From DAIDKA01 sp036521075 (GTDB taxonomy: Bacteria; Pseudomonadota; Gammaproteobacteria; Steroidobacterales; Steroidobacteraceae), in the NCBI GenBank assembly GCA_036521075.1, contig DATDIL010000098.1, positions 1 to 64,000 of the forward strand: a stretch of DNA of 64,000 nucleotides, given 5' to 3'. The notes under the pieces are model-generated. The model saw only the letters and a program-made list of their open reading frames with translations. It was not told where the DNA came from and made no database searches. The position numbers and the translations under genes were made by a program. Below are positions 1 to 8,529 of the stretch, one piece after another; the first letter of the stretch is position 1, and every line of letters begins with the position of its first letter.

Positions 1-61
1 CGCCCGTGCCGCCGACCATCGGCTGGCGCATGAGACCATTCTTAACAAGGACAATCGCGTA

Positions 62-304
62 ATGAGCACCGTTGAGCAGCAGGTAAAGGCCATCGTCGCG
101 GAGCAACTGGGCGTCAAGGCTGAACAGGTCACCAATGACGCTTCGTTCGTCGACGATCTGGGCGCGGACTCGCTGGACACGGTCGAACTGGTCATGGCTC
201 TCGAGGAGGAGTTCGAAATCGAGATCCCGGACGAGGACGCCGAGAAGATCACGACGGTTCAACAGGCCATCGACTACATCAACGAGCGTCGCAGCAAGGC
301 TTAG
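62..304 (+). CDS. acpP: Acyl carrier protein
   Basis: Carries growing acyl chains as thioesters on a phosphopantetheine arm for type II fatty-acid synthesis in the cytosol. The 80-residue acidic protein has the classic attachment motif DLGADSLD with the modified serine at residue 37, and the helix II/III sequence EEEFEIEIPDEDAEKI typical of AcpP. An AAGGA ribosome-binding site lies about ten bases before the ATG. It is followed within 35 bases by fabF, the usual acpP-fabF pair. The 61 bases upstream are non-coding as far as I can tell. Identification is secure. Confidence 0.98.
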   Translation: MSTVEQQVKAIVAEQLGVKAEQVTNDASFVDDLGADSLDTVELVMALEEEFEIEIPDEDAEKITTVQQAIDYINERRSKA

Positions 305-335
305 CAGCTGTTTGAGTCGAGTGCCGGGGCTGCGA

Positions 336-1583
336 GTGAGTAAACGTCGCGTCGTCGTAACAGGTATGGGTATGGTTTCCCCGGTTGGCAGCACCGTGCC
401 AACGGCCTGGGATGCGATCTTGAATGGGCGCAGTGGTATTGGCCCCATCACGCGTTTTGACGTATCCGCATTCCCGGTGCGCATTGGCGGACAGGTCCGT
501 GACTTTGATCTGGCCGCCTACATCTCCCCGAAAGAAGCCCGGCGCATGGATGATTTCATGCACTACGGCGTGGCCGCCGGAATTCAGGCGATGATCGATT
601 CCGGCTTTGATGTCGCGAAGAGCGATCCGGGCCGCTGCGGCGCCATCATGGGCGCCGGCATCGGTGGTCTGGGCACCATCGAAAGCGAGTACGGCGAATA
701 CCTCAAGGCACACAACCCGCGCCGGATCTCGCCCTTCTTCGTGCCGGCCACGATCATCAACATGATTGCCGGACATCTGTCGATCAGATTCGGACTGAAG
801 GGCCCGAACCTGGGGGTCGTCAGCGCCTGTACCACCTCGACCCATGCCATCGGCTTTGGCATGCGTGCCATCCAGTACGGTGATGCGGATATGATCATCG
901 CGGGGGGCTCCGAGATGGCGACGACCGTGTGTGGTCTGGCGAGCTTCGCGCAGGCCAAGGCCCTCTCGAGTCGCAATGACTCCCCGCAGGAGGCGAGCCG
1001 TCCGTGGGACCAGGATCGCGATGGCTTCGTGCTCAGCGATGGTGGTGGCGCCGTCGTGCTCGAGGAGCTGGAACATGCCCGAGGCCGTGGCGCTACGATC
1101 TATGCCGAAATGGCGGGCTTCGGCATGAGCAGCGATGCCTACCACATCACCGCGCCGCCCGAGGATGGCGCCGGTGCGGCCCTCGCCATGACGAATGCAC
1201 TGCGCGATGCGGCCATGAACCCGCAGCAGGTGCAGTATGTCAATGCGCATGCGACTTCGACCGCATTGGGTGACAAGGCCGAGACCGCGGCCATCAAGTC
1301 CGCTTTTGGCGCGCATGCGTATCACACTGCGGTGAGTTCGACCAAGTCCATGACCGGCCATCTGCTCGGTGCCGCGGGGGTGCTTGAGGCAATCTTCAGC
1401 ATTCTGGCAATCCGCGACAATGTCGCGCCGCCGACCATCAATTACCGTACCCCGGATCCGGACTGTGATCTGGATTTCGTACCCAACACCGCGCGGCAGA
1501 TGTCGATCGATGTGGCGCTGTCGAACTCGTTTGGGTTCGGCGGCACCAACGGTACACTCATCTTCCGGCGCTTCAGCGGCTGA
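336..1583 (+). CDS. fabF: 3-oxoacyl-ACP synthase II (KAS II)
   Basis: Condenses malonyl-ACP with acyl-ACP in the elongation step of fatty-acid synthesis. The protein shows the thiolase-fold Cys-His-His triad: Cys165 in VVSACTTSTH, His305 in VNAHATST and His342 in SMTGHLLGAAG. I chose the GTG at 336 because the protein then begins SKRRVVVTGMGMVSPVG, which matches the start of family members and gives 415 residues, close to the 413 of Escherichia coli FabF. The frame stays open further upstream, but that part overlaps acpP and has no family similarity. It sits between acpP and pabB, only three bases from pabB. Confidence 0.97.
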   Translation: MSKRRVVVTGMGMVSPVGSTVPTAWDAILNGRSGIGPITRFDVSAFPVRIGGQVRDFDLAAYISPKEARRMDDFMHYGVAAGIQAMIDSGFDVAKSDPGRCGAIMGAGIGGLGTIESEYGEYLKAHNPRRISPFFVPATIINMIAGHLSIRFGLKGPNLGVVSACTTSTHAIGFGMRAIQYGDADMIIAGGSEMATTVCGLASFAQAKALSSRNDSPQEASRPWDQDRDGFVLSDGGGAVVLEELEHARGRGATIYAEMAGFGMSSDAYHITAPPEDGAGAALAMTNALRDAAMNPQQVQYVNAHATSTALGDKAETAAIKSAFGAHAYHTAVSSTKSMTGHLLGAAGVLEAIFSILAIRDNVAPPTINYRTPDPDCDLDFVPNTARQMSIDVALSNSFGFGGTNGTLIFRRFSG

Positions 1584-1586
1584 AGC

Positions 1587-3014
1587 GTGAACCCGCAGGC
1601 GCGGCAGCTCGATGTCCCGCCCGCGGTGCTGCGATGTCTGGCGAGCGCCAACCCGGCGCGCTATCCGGCGTTATTGGAAAGTGCCGTCGCCGGGCCGCTG
1701 GGGAAAGTCACGATCCTTGCGGCGCAGCCCACGGCGGCCCTGTGGAGCGGCGCCGACGGCCGTGTGCACGGCCGCGGGGTTGAGCCGCGCGCGGGGAATT
1801 TTCTGGATGCCCTGGAGATCTGGTGGCAGCACAGCGGTGGCGTCACCTCCGCGCAGCAGTCCGATTTGCACATCGCCCGCCATTCGGGCGTGCCGTTCGC
1901 ACCGGGCTGGATCATTTATCTGGGTTATGAGATTGCCGCCGACATCGAACCTCATCTGACCCTGCCGCCGACACCGCTGCCGTGGACGGCGTTTGCGCTG
2001 CGCACACCCTGTGCCCTGGTGCATGTGCTGGCCAGCGATACCGTGTGGGCGGTCGCGGAAACCGGATCAGAAGGCCTGCTGGAGCCGGTGGTGACCGATG
2101 CGCGGAAAATGGCGGCCTCAGCAGCGGCACCGTCGCTGCCGGCCGCCCGCGATCCGGTGGAACCCGCATTCCTCGTGACCGAGGAAGATCCTGCGCGGTA
2201 TATCGCCCGGGTGCTGCGCGCCAAGGAGTACATCCGGGCCGGCGATATCTATCAGGCAAACCTGTCGCGCCCGTGGCGCGTGCGGCCCGGGTCCGCGCCC
2301 GGGTCCGCGCCCTACACGCAGGCGTTGAACACGGCGCTGCTGTACGAGCGGCTGCGGGCGCGCAATCCGGCGCCGTTCGCGGCGCTGCTGCAATGGGACG
2401 GCGTGAGCGTACTGAGTTCTTCACCCGAGCGACTGCTGCGGGTCAGCGGCCGTGATGTGGACACCCGTCCCATCGCCGGGACCCGGCCACGCACGCTGCG
2501 GCCGGGCGAAGATGCACCGGAAGCTGCCGCACTGGTGGCGCACCCGAAGGAACGTGCCGAACACATCATGCTCATCGACCTGGAGCGCAATGACCTGGGG
2601 CGGGTGTGCGAGGCCGGTACCGTGGTCGTAAACGAGCTGATGGTCACGGAGACCTATGCGCATGTGCACCACATCGTATCGAACGTCCAGGGTCGGCTGC
2701 GCGCAGGCGTGACGCCCATCGCAGCGCTGCGGGCGGTGTTTCCCGGTGGCACCATCACGGGGTGTCCGAAATTCCGCTGCATGCAGATCATCGCCGAGCT
2801 CGAAGGGGAGGGACGCGGCGCTTTCTACGGATCGCTTGGCTATCTGACGCCGGGTGGGGAAATGGATCTCAATATCCTGATTCGCACCATGACACTCGAG
2901 CACGCGCAGATCACGCTGCGCACCGGGGGTGGCATCGTGGCGGATTCGGACCCGGAGCGCGAACTGAACGAGACCCGCGCCAAGGCGCGCGGCATGCTGG
3001 CGGTATTCGCATGA
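1587..3014 (+). CDS. pabB: Aminodeoxychorismate synthase component I
   Basis: Converts chorismate plus ammonia (supplied by a PabA glutaminase) to 4-amino-4-deoxychorismate on the way to folate. The 475-residue protein has the chorismate-binding enzyme fold, with the conserved blocks AGDIYQANLSRPW, RPIAGTRPR, HIMLIDLERNDLGRV, GGTITGCPK and ETRAKARGML in order. The PIAGT motif fits PabB better than anthranilate synthase TrpE. The start is GTG, three bases after the fabF stop. Its stop overlaps the pabC start (ATGA), so the two p-aminobenzoate genes are translationally coupled. No pabA is present in this window. Confidence 0.95.
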   Translation: MNPQARQLDVPPAVLRCLASANPARYPALLESAVAGPLGKVTILAAQPTAALWSGADGRVHGRGVEPRAGNFLDALEIWWQHSGGVTSAQQSDLHIARHSGVPFAPGWIIYLGYEIAADIEPHLTLPPTPLPWTAFALRTPCALVHVLASDTVWAVAETGSEGLLEPVVTDARKMAASAAAPSLPAARDPVEPAFLVTEEDPARYIARVLRAKEYIRAGDIYQANLSRPWRVRPGSAPGSAPYTQALNTALLYERLRARNPAPFAALLQWDGVSVLSSSPERLLRVSGRDVDTRPIAGTRPRTLRPGEDAPEAAALVAHPKERAEHIMLIDLERNDLGRVCEAGTVVVNELMVTETYAHVHHIVSNVQGRLRAGVTPIAALRAVFPGGTITGCPKFRCMQIIAELEGEGRGAFYGSLGYLTPGGEMDLNILIRTMTLEHAQITLRTGGGIVADSDPERELNETRAKARGMLAVFA

Positions 3015-3856
3015 ATACGGAGCCCATCGTGGCCCTGGTCGATAGCCAACCGGCCACGGCGCTCAGTGTCCTCGATCGTGGGCTGCATTACGGTGACGGC
3101 CTGTTCGAGACGATCGCCTGCCGTAATGCCCAGGCCTGTTTTCTCGGGTTGCACCTGCAGCGTCTGACCGAGGGCTGCGCGCGCTTGCGCATCCACTATG
3201 AGGATTTTTCCGCTCTTGCGGCGCGGATCCGTGGGCTTGCCGCCACCCAACCACGCAGTATCATCAAGCTCATCCTCACCCGCGGCAGCGCGAGGGCGCG
3301 CGGCTACGGCGCCACGGGAGATGAACGGGCGCATACCGTGCTGTTGCAGTACGGGTGGGCGAGGGAGGATCCGCAGCTGTGGGAGCATGGCGTGGTGGTG
3401 CGCACCGCCGCGGGGCGCTTGGGCGAGAATCCACTGCTGGCGGGCCTGAAGCACCTGAACCGTCTGGAGCAGGTAATGATCCGCGCCGAATGGACGGATC
3501 CGTCGATCCACGAAGCGCTGCTTTTCAGTAGCTCCGGATGGCTAGTCTCGGGCACGATGAGCAATGTGTTCCTGGTCACGGATGGTCGAGTCATGACGCC
3601 TGCGATCACCCACGCGGGAATTCGCGGCGTCATGCGCCGGGTGGTGATCGACACGGCGCAGGCAGGCGGCGTTGCGGTCACGGAGACGGCGCTGGATGCG
3701 GCCGCGCTCGCGGGGGCCGAGGAGATCTTTCTTACCAATGCGCGTATCGGGATCTGGCCGGTGCGCGCACTGGATGGGCGCGAACGGGCGCGCGGTCCGC
3801 TCACGCGCCAACTGCAGCAGTGGCTGCGGCCGCTGCTTGAGACACCGCATGCGTAA
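3011..3856 (+). CDS. pabC: 4-amino-4-deoxychorismate lyase
   Basis: PLP enzyme of the class IV aminotransferase fold that removes pyruvate from aminodeoxychorismate to give p-aminobenzoate. The 281-residue protein has the N-terminal SVLDRGLHYGDGLFETI block, the probable Schiff-base lysine (about Lys147) in GLKHLNRLEQV, and the C-terminal VSGTMSNVFLV and EIFLTNARIGIWPV blocks. I chose the ATG that overlaps the pabB stop by four bases, since it aligns with the usual start MNTEPIVALVDSQ. It overlaps the start of mltG by eight bases. The fabF-pabC-mltG-tmk-holB order is a conserved gammaproteobacterial string. Confidence 0.95.
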   Translation: MNTEPIVALVDSQPATALSVLDRGLHYGDGLFETIACRNAQACFLGLHLQRLTEGCARLRIHYEDFSALAARIRGLAATQPRSIIKLILTRGSARARGYGATGDERAHTVLLQYGWAREDPQLWEHGVVVRTAAGRLGENPLLAGLKHLNRLEQVMIRAEWTDPSIHEALLFSSSGWLVSGTMSNVFLVTDGRVMTPAITHAGIRGVMRRVVIDTAQAGGVAVTETALDAAALAGAEEIFLTNARIGIWPVRALDGRERARGPLTRQLQQWLRPLLETPHA

Positions 3857-4877
3857 GGCCATCTGGATTCCAATGCTGCTGGTGGTGCTGCTGATCGGCG
3901 CGGCGGTGGCCGGGCGCCTATGGCTCGCGCTGCAGTTCGAAGCGCCCGGCCCGAGGGCGGCAGCGCTGCGGGTGACGGTCGCCCCGGGTCTGAGCGTGCG
4001 TGGTGTCCTCGCCAGGCTGCAGAACGTGGGGGCGCTGCGCTGCGCCACATGCACCGAGCTGTATCTGCGAATGACGGGGCGCACCTTGACGATCAAGGCC
4101 GGCGACTACGAAGTCGATGCCCATGCCAGCCCCAGCGATGTCATCGAAATGCTTGAGGCGGGGCGGGTGATCTACGAACAACTGACCGTTGTCGAAGGTA
4201 CTCGCTTCAGTGACCTGCGGCGTGAACTGGAAGAGAACCCGCATGTGCATTCGCTGCTCAAGGGTCGCAGCGACGCAGCAGTCATGACCGCGCTCGGCCA
4301 TCCGGGCGAAGATCCGGAAGGGCGCTTTTTCCCGGATACCTATCGGTTCGCCTCGGGCGCGACTGATGTGGAAATCCTCAGGCTTGCCTATGACAGCATG
4401 AGCGATGCTCTGACCGAGGCCTGGAACATGCGCGCTGCGGATCTGCCGCTGCAATCGCCCGAACAGGCGCTGATACTGGCCTCCATGGTCGAAAAGGAAA
4501 CCGGACTGGCGGCGGAGCGGCCACGCATTGCCGGAGTGTTCATGGCGCGGCTGCGCAAGGGCATGCGTCTGCAGTCCGACCCGACCGTGATCTATGGGCT
4601 GGGGTCGGCCTACGACGGACACATCCACGAACGCGATCTGAGCACTGATACGCCCTATAACACCTACACCCGCACGGGCCTGCCGCCGACGCCGATTGCA
4701 TTACCGGGGCGGGCGGCGTTGCTGGCGGTGGTGCGGCCCGAGGAGACCGGCGATCTGTACTTCGTCGCGACCGGCGACGGGCAGGGTGGGCATCACTTTT
4801 CGGCGACCCTCGCCGAGCACAACCTCGCCGTCCAGCACTATCTGCAGAAGCTGCGCGGCGCGGTCTCACGTCCATGA
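3849..4877 (+). CDS. mltG: Endolytic peptidoglycan transglycosylase MltG (YceG)
   Basis: Inner-membrane enzyme that cleaves nascent glycan strands and is thought to terminate their growth. Residues about 4-22 form one membrane anchor (AIWIPMLLVVLLIGAAVAG). A LysM-like segment follows, then the YceG catalytic domain with the active-site glutamate block ILASMVEKETGL and the motifs LQSDPTVIYG and YNTYTRTGLPPTPI. The 342-residue length is normal. The ATG start lies inside the end of pabC and puts the membrane segment at the N terminus. The stop overlaps the tmk start. Confidence 0.95.
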   Translation: MRKAIWIPMLLVVLLIGAAVAGRLWLALQFEAPGPRAAALRVTVAPGLSVRGVLARLQNVGALRCATCTELYLRMTGRTLTIKAGDYEVDAHASPSDVIEMLEAGRVIYEQLTVVEGTRFSDLRRELEENPHVHSLLKGRSDAAVMTALGHPGEDPEGRFFPDTYRFASGATDVEILRLAYDSMSDALTEAWNMRAADLPLQSPEQALILASMVEKETGLAAERPRIAGVFMARLRKGMRLQSDPTVIYGLGSAYDGHIHERDLSTDTPYNTYTRTGLPPTPIALPGRAALLAVVRPEETGDLYFVATGDGQGGHHFSATLAEHNLAVQHYLQKLRGAVSRP

Positions 4878-5503
4878 CATCCGCGCGCTTCATCACTCTC
4901 GAAGGCATCGAGGGAGCGGGCAAGTCGACCGTGGCGCGTTACATCCTGGAGTGGCTGCGGGCGCGCAACGTGCCCGCGGTGCTCACTCGCGAGCCGGGTG
5001 GTACGCCGCTGGCGGAGCGGGTGCGCGATCTGGTGCTCAAACCCGACGGCGAGGCGTTGCCGGCGGCTGCGGAGCTGTTGCTGATGTTCGCCGCACGCAG
5101 TATCCATCTCGCGAATCTGATTCGCCCGGCGCTGGCACGCGGAGAGTGGGTGATCTGTGACCGCTTCACGGATGCCACGCGTGCCTACCAGGGGGGAGGC
5201 CGCGGCCTTGATCCGGCGCGTATCGAGTCGCTCGCGATGCTGGTGCATGCGGATCTGGCGCCGGATCTGACGCTGCTGCTGGACCTGCCGGTGTCGATGG
5301 GCCTGGCCCGCGCACGGGCACGCCAAGGACAGGTGGATCGGTTCGAGCAGGAGCGTGGGCCGTTCTTTGAGCGTGTCCGCGCCGCGTATCTGAACATCGC
5401 GCACGCCGATACCGCACGGTTCTGCATCGTGGACGCCGCGCGCGAGCTGCCGGCGGTGCAGGCCACCGTGGCCGCAGCGCTCGAGGCATTGTTGTGTCCG
5501 TGA
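4874..5503 (+). CDS. tmk: Thymidylate kinase
   Basis: Phosphorylates dTMP to dTDP, needed for dTTP supply. It has the P-loop GIEGAGKST (Lys17), the DR-type substrate motif CDRFTDATRAYQGGGRGL, and a lid region RARARQGQVDRFEQE. The 209-residue length is standard. It begins inside the last codons of mltG and ends ten bases into holB, so the three genes are almost certainly co-transcribed and translationally coupled. Confidence 0.97.
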   Translation: MTSARFITLEGIEGAGKSTVARYILEWLRARNVPAVLTREPGGTPLAERVRDLVLKPDGEALPAAAELLLMFAARSIHLANLIRPALARGEWVICDRFTDATRAYQGGGRGLDPARIESLAMLVHADLAPDLTLLLDLPVSMGLARARARQGQVDRFEQERGPFFERVRAAYLNIAHADTARFCIVDAARELPAVQATVAAALEALLCP

Positions 5504-6459
5504 CGGCCGCGTCCTGGCTCGATTCGGCGCGAGGGCAGCTGGCTGCGGCCGTGCGGCACGACCGTGTGCCGCATGCACTGCTGATCCAGGACGCGCCGGG
5601 TGCCGGCGGCGACCAGTTGGCATTGTGGATGGCGCAATTGCTGTTGTGCCGGGCGCCCGGGTCTGAGGGTCCCTGTGGGGCCTGCGCCGGCTGCACCCAG
5701 CTGCGCGAGAACCACCATCCGGACTTCACGCGCATCGGGCTCATCGAAGACTCCAAGCAGATACGGGTCGAGCAGGCGCGCGAACTGTCCGCGCACTTGG
5801 CCCTGGCCAGTCACCAGGGCGGTTACAAGGTGGCGCTCATCGATCCGGCCGATGCGCTGAACTGGAATGCGGCCAATGCGCTGCTCAAGACGCTCGAGGA
5901 GCCGCCCGCGCGCACCGTGCTGATTCTGGTCGCGCAGCAGCCGTCGCGGCTGCCGGCGACCATCCGCAGCCGCTGTCAGCGCCTGCGGATCCGGGCGCCA
6001 CAGCGCGAGCCGGCGCTGAACTGGCTGACGCAGTTCGCAGGCGAGGGCCCGTGGGCGGCGGTCTTGGATGTGATCGGCAACGCGCCACTGCTGGCCGCGC
6101 AGCTGGACCCGCGGACGGTGCTGCAGATGCGCGATGAAACTGCATCGGGGTTGGATGACCTTGCCGCCCGGCGTGCCGATGCGGGGCAGCTGGCCGACAG
6201 CTGGAGCCGCAACGAACTGGCCCTGCGCCTGACCTGTCTTGAGAACTGGCTCACGGAACGCATCCGCCGTAGCTTAGGCGCCGGGACATATTCCACCGAA
6301 ATGCGGGATGGTGCGCACCCGGGTCGCCCTGATCCGGGGTCAAATGCCCCTCAGCTTTTCGATTTGCTGGAGCAGCTGCGCGCCCTGCGGGGCGCCCTGG
6401 CCACCCCGGTGAATCGTTCGCTGGTGCTGGAGAGCCTGTTACGCTCACTGACTTTCTAA
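5494..6459 (+). CDS. holB: DNA polymerase III subunit delta'
   Basis: Clamp-loader subunit that helps load the beta sliding clamp. This 321-residue protein has the delta' hallmarks: a degenerate nucleotide site (DAPGAGGDQLALW, lacking the Walker lysine), a zinc-binding cysteine cluster (CGACAGC followed by NHHPD), the LKTLEEPPA block and the sensor motif SRCQRLRI. The GTG start overlaps the end of tmk. It is followed by a PilZ gene as in many gammaproteobacteria, but the tatD nuclease gene that often comes next is not here. Confidence 0.95.
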   Translation: MSVTAASWLDSARGQLAAAVRHDRVPHALLIQDAPGAGGDQLALWMAQLLLCRAPGSEGPCGACAGCTQLRENHHPDFTRIGLIEDSKQIRVEQARELSAHLALASHQGGYKVALIDPADALNWNAANALLKTLEEPPARTVLILVAQQPSRLPATIRSRCQRLRIRAPQREPALNWLTQFAGEGPWAAVLDVIGNAPLLAAQLDPRTVLQMRDETASGLDDLAARRADAGQLADSWSRNELALRLTCLENWLTERIRRSLGAGTYSTEMRDGAHPGRPDPGSNAPQLFDLLEQLRALRGALATPVNRSLVLESLLRSLTF

Positions 6460-6475
6460 ACACACCAACACGGCA

Positions 6476-6817
6476 ATGGGACCAAAACCCGGACTTCTCA
6501 CCCTCACGATCAAGGACAAGAGCGCCTTGTATCTGGCATACATGCCCTTTGTGCGCAATGGCGGCCTGTTCATCCCGACCAACAGCAACTACCGCCTTGG
6601 CGATGAGGTGTTCATGCTGCTGAACCTGATGGGCGAGGATGAGAAGCTGCCGGTGGCCGGTCGGGTGATCTGGGTGACGCCCAAGGGCGCACAGGGCAAG
6701 CGGACCGCCGGCATTGGCGTGCAGTTCAGCGAGCAGGATCGCGGCCAGACCCAGAAGAAAATTGAGACCTACCTGGCCGGTGCACTTTCCGGCGACAAAG
6801 CAACGCATACGATGTAG
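6476..6817 (+). CDS. PilZ-domain protein (type IV pilus PilZ-like)
   Basis: A small, 113-residue PilZ-fold protein of the kind encoded after holB and needed for type IV pilus biogenesis in Pseudomonas and Xanthomonas. The sequence reads GLLTLTIKDKSALYLAYMPF, then NGGLFIPTN, VAGRVIWVTPKGAQ and GIGVQFSEQD. It lacks the RxxxR and D/NxSxxG c-di-GMP-binding motifs, as is usual for this subgroup, so nucleotide binding is not expected. It lies 16 bases after holB and probably belongs to the same operon. No other pilus genes are seen in the window. Confidence 0.88.
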   Translation: MGPKPGLLTLTIKDKSALYLAYMPFVRNGGLFIPTNSNYRLGDEVFMLLNLMGEDEKLPVAGRVIWVTPKGAQGKRTAGIGVQFSEQDRGQTQKKIETYLAGALSGDKATHTM

Positions 6818-6829
6818 TTTTCAGCCCTG

Positions 6830-7390
6830 ATGCGAATACCAAGAATCATTTCCGCGACCGCGATCACTCTTGCGGTTGTGGGCCTGTGTGCCTGCACGGA
6901 CATTGGCCGGGCCCAGGAGGGCGCCGGGCCCGAGTTGACGGGCGCGCCAGTGACGGCACAGGTCGGCGTCATAAGCGCCGTGACGGTGACCTTCAGTGAT
7001 CAGGCCCAGCAGCTGGCCGGGACCGATCCGCGGTTGACGCCGGATGCGGTGGCCCTGGCGGTTGAACACGAACTGCAGCTGCACGAGCTGTACGCGCCGG
7101 CCGCGGCCAACGTCCACCGCTCCTTGGCGATCATCGTGCAGAATTTTACCAACTCGCTGGCCAGCAACACCAAAGTAATGGGTTATACCTTTCGCAATGT
7201 GATGCTGAACGGCACGATCCAGGTGCAAGGCACCGCCGCAGCGGGGCAGCCCCCGTTCGACGTGCATGCCCGGGTGCGTATCTCCAGCCGCGCCGCCGAC
7301 GCCGAAGGCGCTTCGCTGGCGCCGCTGTATACGCGCTTTGCCGTAATGACGGTGGCGGCGCTGCGCGGCGTGGAGCCGCCGTTACCGTAA
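6830..7390 (+). CDS. Exported protein, possible lipoprotein, unknown function
   Basis: I do not recognise a family with confidence. The 186-residue product begins with a positively charged segment and a hydrophobic stretch ending LAVVGLCAC, which fits a signal peptide with a lipobox-like site at Cys22. The mature part is rich in alanine and valine with no catalytic motif that I can see. It contains GVISAVTVTF and VMGYTFRNVMLNGTIQVQG, suggesting a beta-rich periplasmic domain. It follows the PilZ gene by 12 bases and converges with the next gene, leaving only three bases between stops. Confidence 0.7.
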   Translation: MRIPRIISATAITLAVVGLCACTDIGRAQEGAGPELTGAPVTAQVGVISAVTVTFSDQAQQLAGTDPRLTPDAVALAVEHELQLHELYAPAAANVHRSLAIIVQNFTNSLASNTKVMGYTFRNVMLNGTIQVQGTAAAGQPPFDVHARVRISSRAADAEGASLAPLYTRFAVMTVAALRGVEPPLP

Positions 7391-7393
7391 GCG

Positions 7394-8473
7394 TTATCGG
7401 GACTGGTGCAGTCCCACCGCCCCGGTGGTCAGCCCGCCGCGCAGGACGTAAGCATCGAAGCCGCGTTCGACCAGGATGTAGGCTGCTGCCGAACTGCGAC
7501 GCCCCGTATCGCAATACACGACGTAGGGTGTTTTCGGATCCAGCGTCGAGAGCTTCAGACGGATGAAGTACAGCGGGATGTTCAGTGAACCCTCGATGCT
7601 CATATTCTGGTGCTCGCTCGGCAGGCGCACGTCCAGCCAGCGCCCGCCGCGCGCGACGATGTCACGGGCCTGGTCATAGTTGGCCCATTGCAGCAGCGGC
7701 TCGTTCATCAGCTCGCGGAAATCATCCTTGGCGAGCCGCATGAGCACCCCGTCGGTGTGCATGGTAATGGTGGCGTTGCGTTTGGCTTCGGCGATTAGCG
7801 CCTCTTCGCCGAAGGTATCGCCGACGCTCAGCTCCGCAAGCTTGATGCCATCGCGGTTCAGCGGGGTCTCGCGCGTCACCACGCATTGGCCCTTGACGAT
7901 GACGTAAAAGTAATCCCCCTCATCACCCTGCTTGATGATCACATCGCCGGCCAGGTACGGCACGCGCTGCATGCGCATGAAGATGGCCTGGATGTTTGCG
8001 GGGGGGATGCGATGGAAGGAGCGCGTCTGCAACAGCGTCGTCATCCAGTCATCGCCGTTGGCGCCGCCATTGAGCTGTGTCTGGAGTTCCTCCACCTCGT
8101 AGGTCCCGGTCTGGTCCCACGTGATCATCACATCGAGCAGTTCGCTGTCGATGCTCAGATAGGATATTTCATCGACCGCGCGGGCGCTGACTGCACGCGG
8201 CAGAGTCGGGGAGAGCGGATTGCGCGCATCGCTCGTGCCACCGCGGATCATGCCGACCGTGCGCTCGCCCTCGCGCAGCTCGACCATGCCACTCACCAGC
8301 CACACTTTGCGCTTGTCGGTATCGCCTTCCTTGAACAGGTAGCGACCCGCTGACATCGTGCGGATGCTGACCTTCTTCGCAAGCGCTGCAATGTTCTCGC
8401 GTTTCAGGCCGTCCAGTGGTGCGAAGGTCTTGAGTACCTGAACGCTGGCTTCACGTTCCTCGGTCATTTGCAC
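7394..8473 (-). CDS. Cyclic nucleotide-binding and rhodanese domain protein
   Basis: The 359-residue cytosolic protein has two cyclic-nucleotide-binding-type beta barrels followed by a C-terminal rhodanese domain. The first barrel (about 15-130) is more divergent. The second (about 155-265) has the ligand-pocket block LSVGDTFGEEALIAEAKRNATITM, where GEEAL plus the later arginine match the cAMP/cGMP site. The rhodanese domain ends with YVVYCDTGRRSSAAAYIL, which keeps the active-site cysteine loop. Such fusions are thought to link a nucleotide or redox signal to sulfur transfer, but the role here is unknown. It lies 56 bases downstream of fadJ on the same strand. Confidence 0.88.
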   Translation of the reverse strand: MQMTEEREASVQVLKTFAPLDGLKRENIAALAKKVSIRTMSAGRYLFKEGDTDKRKVWLVSGMVELREGERTVGMIRGGTSDARNPLSPTLPRAVSARAVDEISYLSIDSELLDVMITWDQTGTYEVEELQTQLNGGANGDDWMTTLLQTRSFHRIPPANIQAIFMRMQRVPYLAGDVIIKQGDEGDYFYVIVKGQCVVTRETPLNRDGIKLAELSVGDTFGEEALIAEAKRNATITMHTDGVLMRLAKDDFRELMNEPLLQWANYDQARDIVARGGRWLDVRLPSEHQNMSIEGSLNIPLYFIRLKLSTLDPKTPYVVYCDTGRRSSAAAYILVERGFDAYVLRGGLTTGAVGLHQSR

Positions 8474-8529
8474 GGCTGATTAATGGGTGTTACACGGTCT
8501 TTGGCTAGGCTTTTGATGGTAGCACAGCA

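Noticed and set aside
1..61. Possible end of an upstream gene
   Set aside because: The short stretch before acpP shows no recognisable protein end in any frame, so I made no call.
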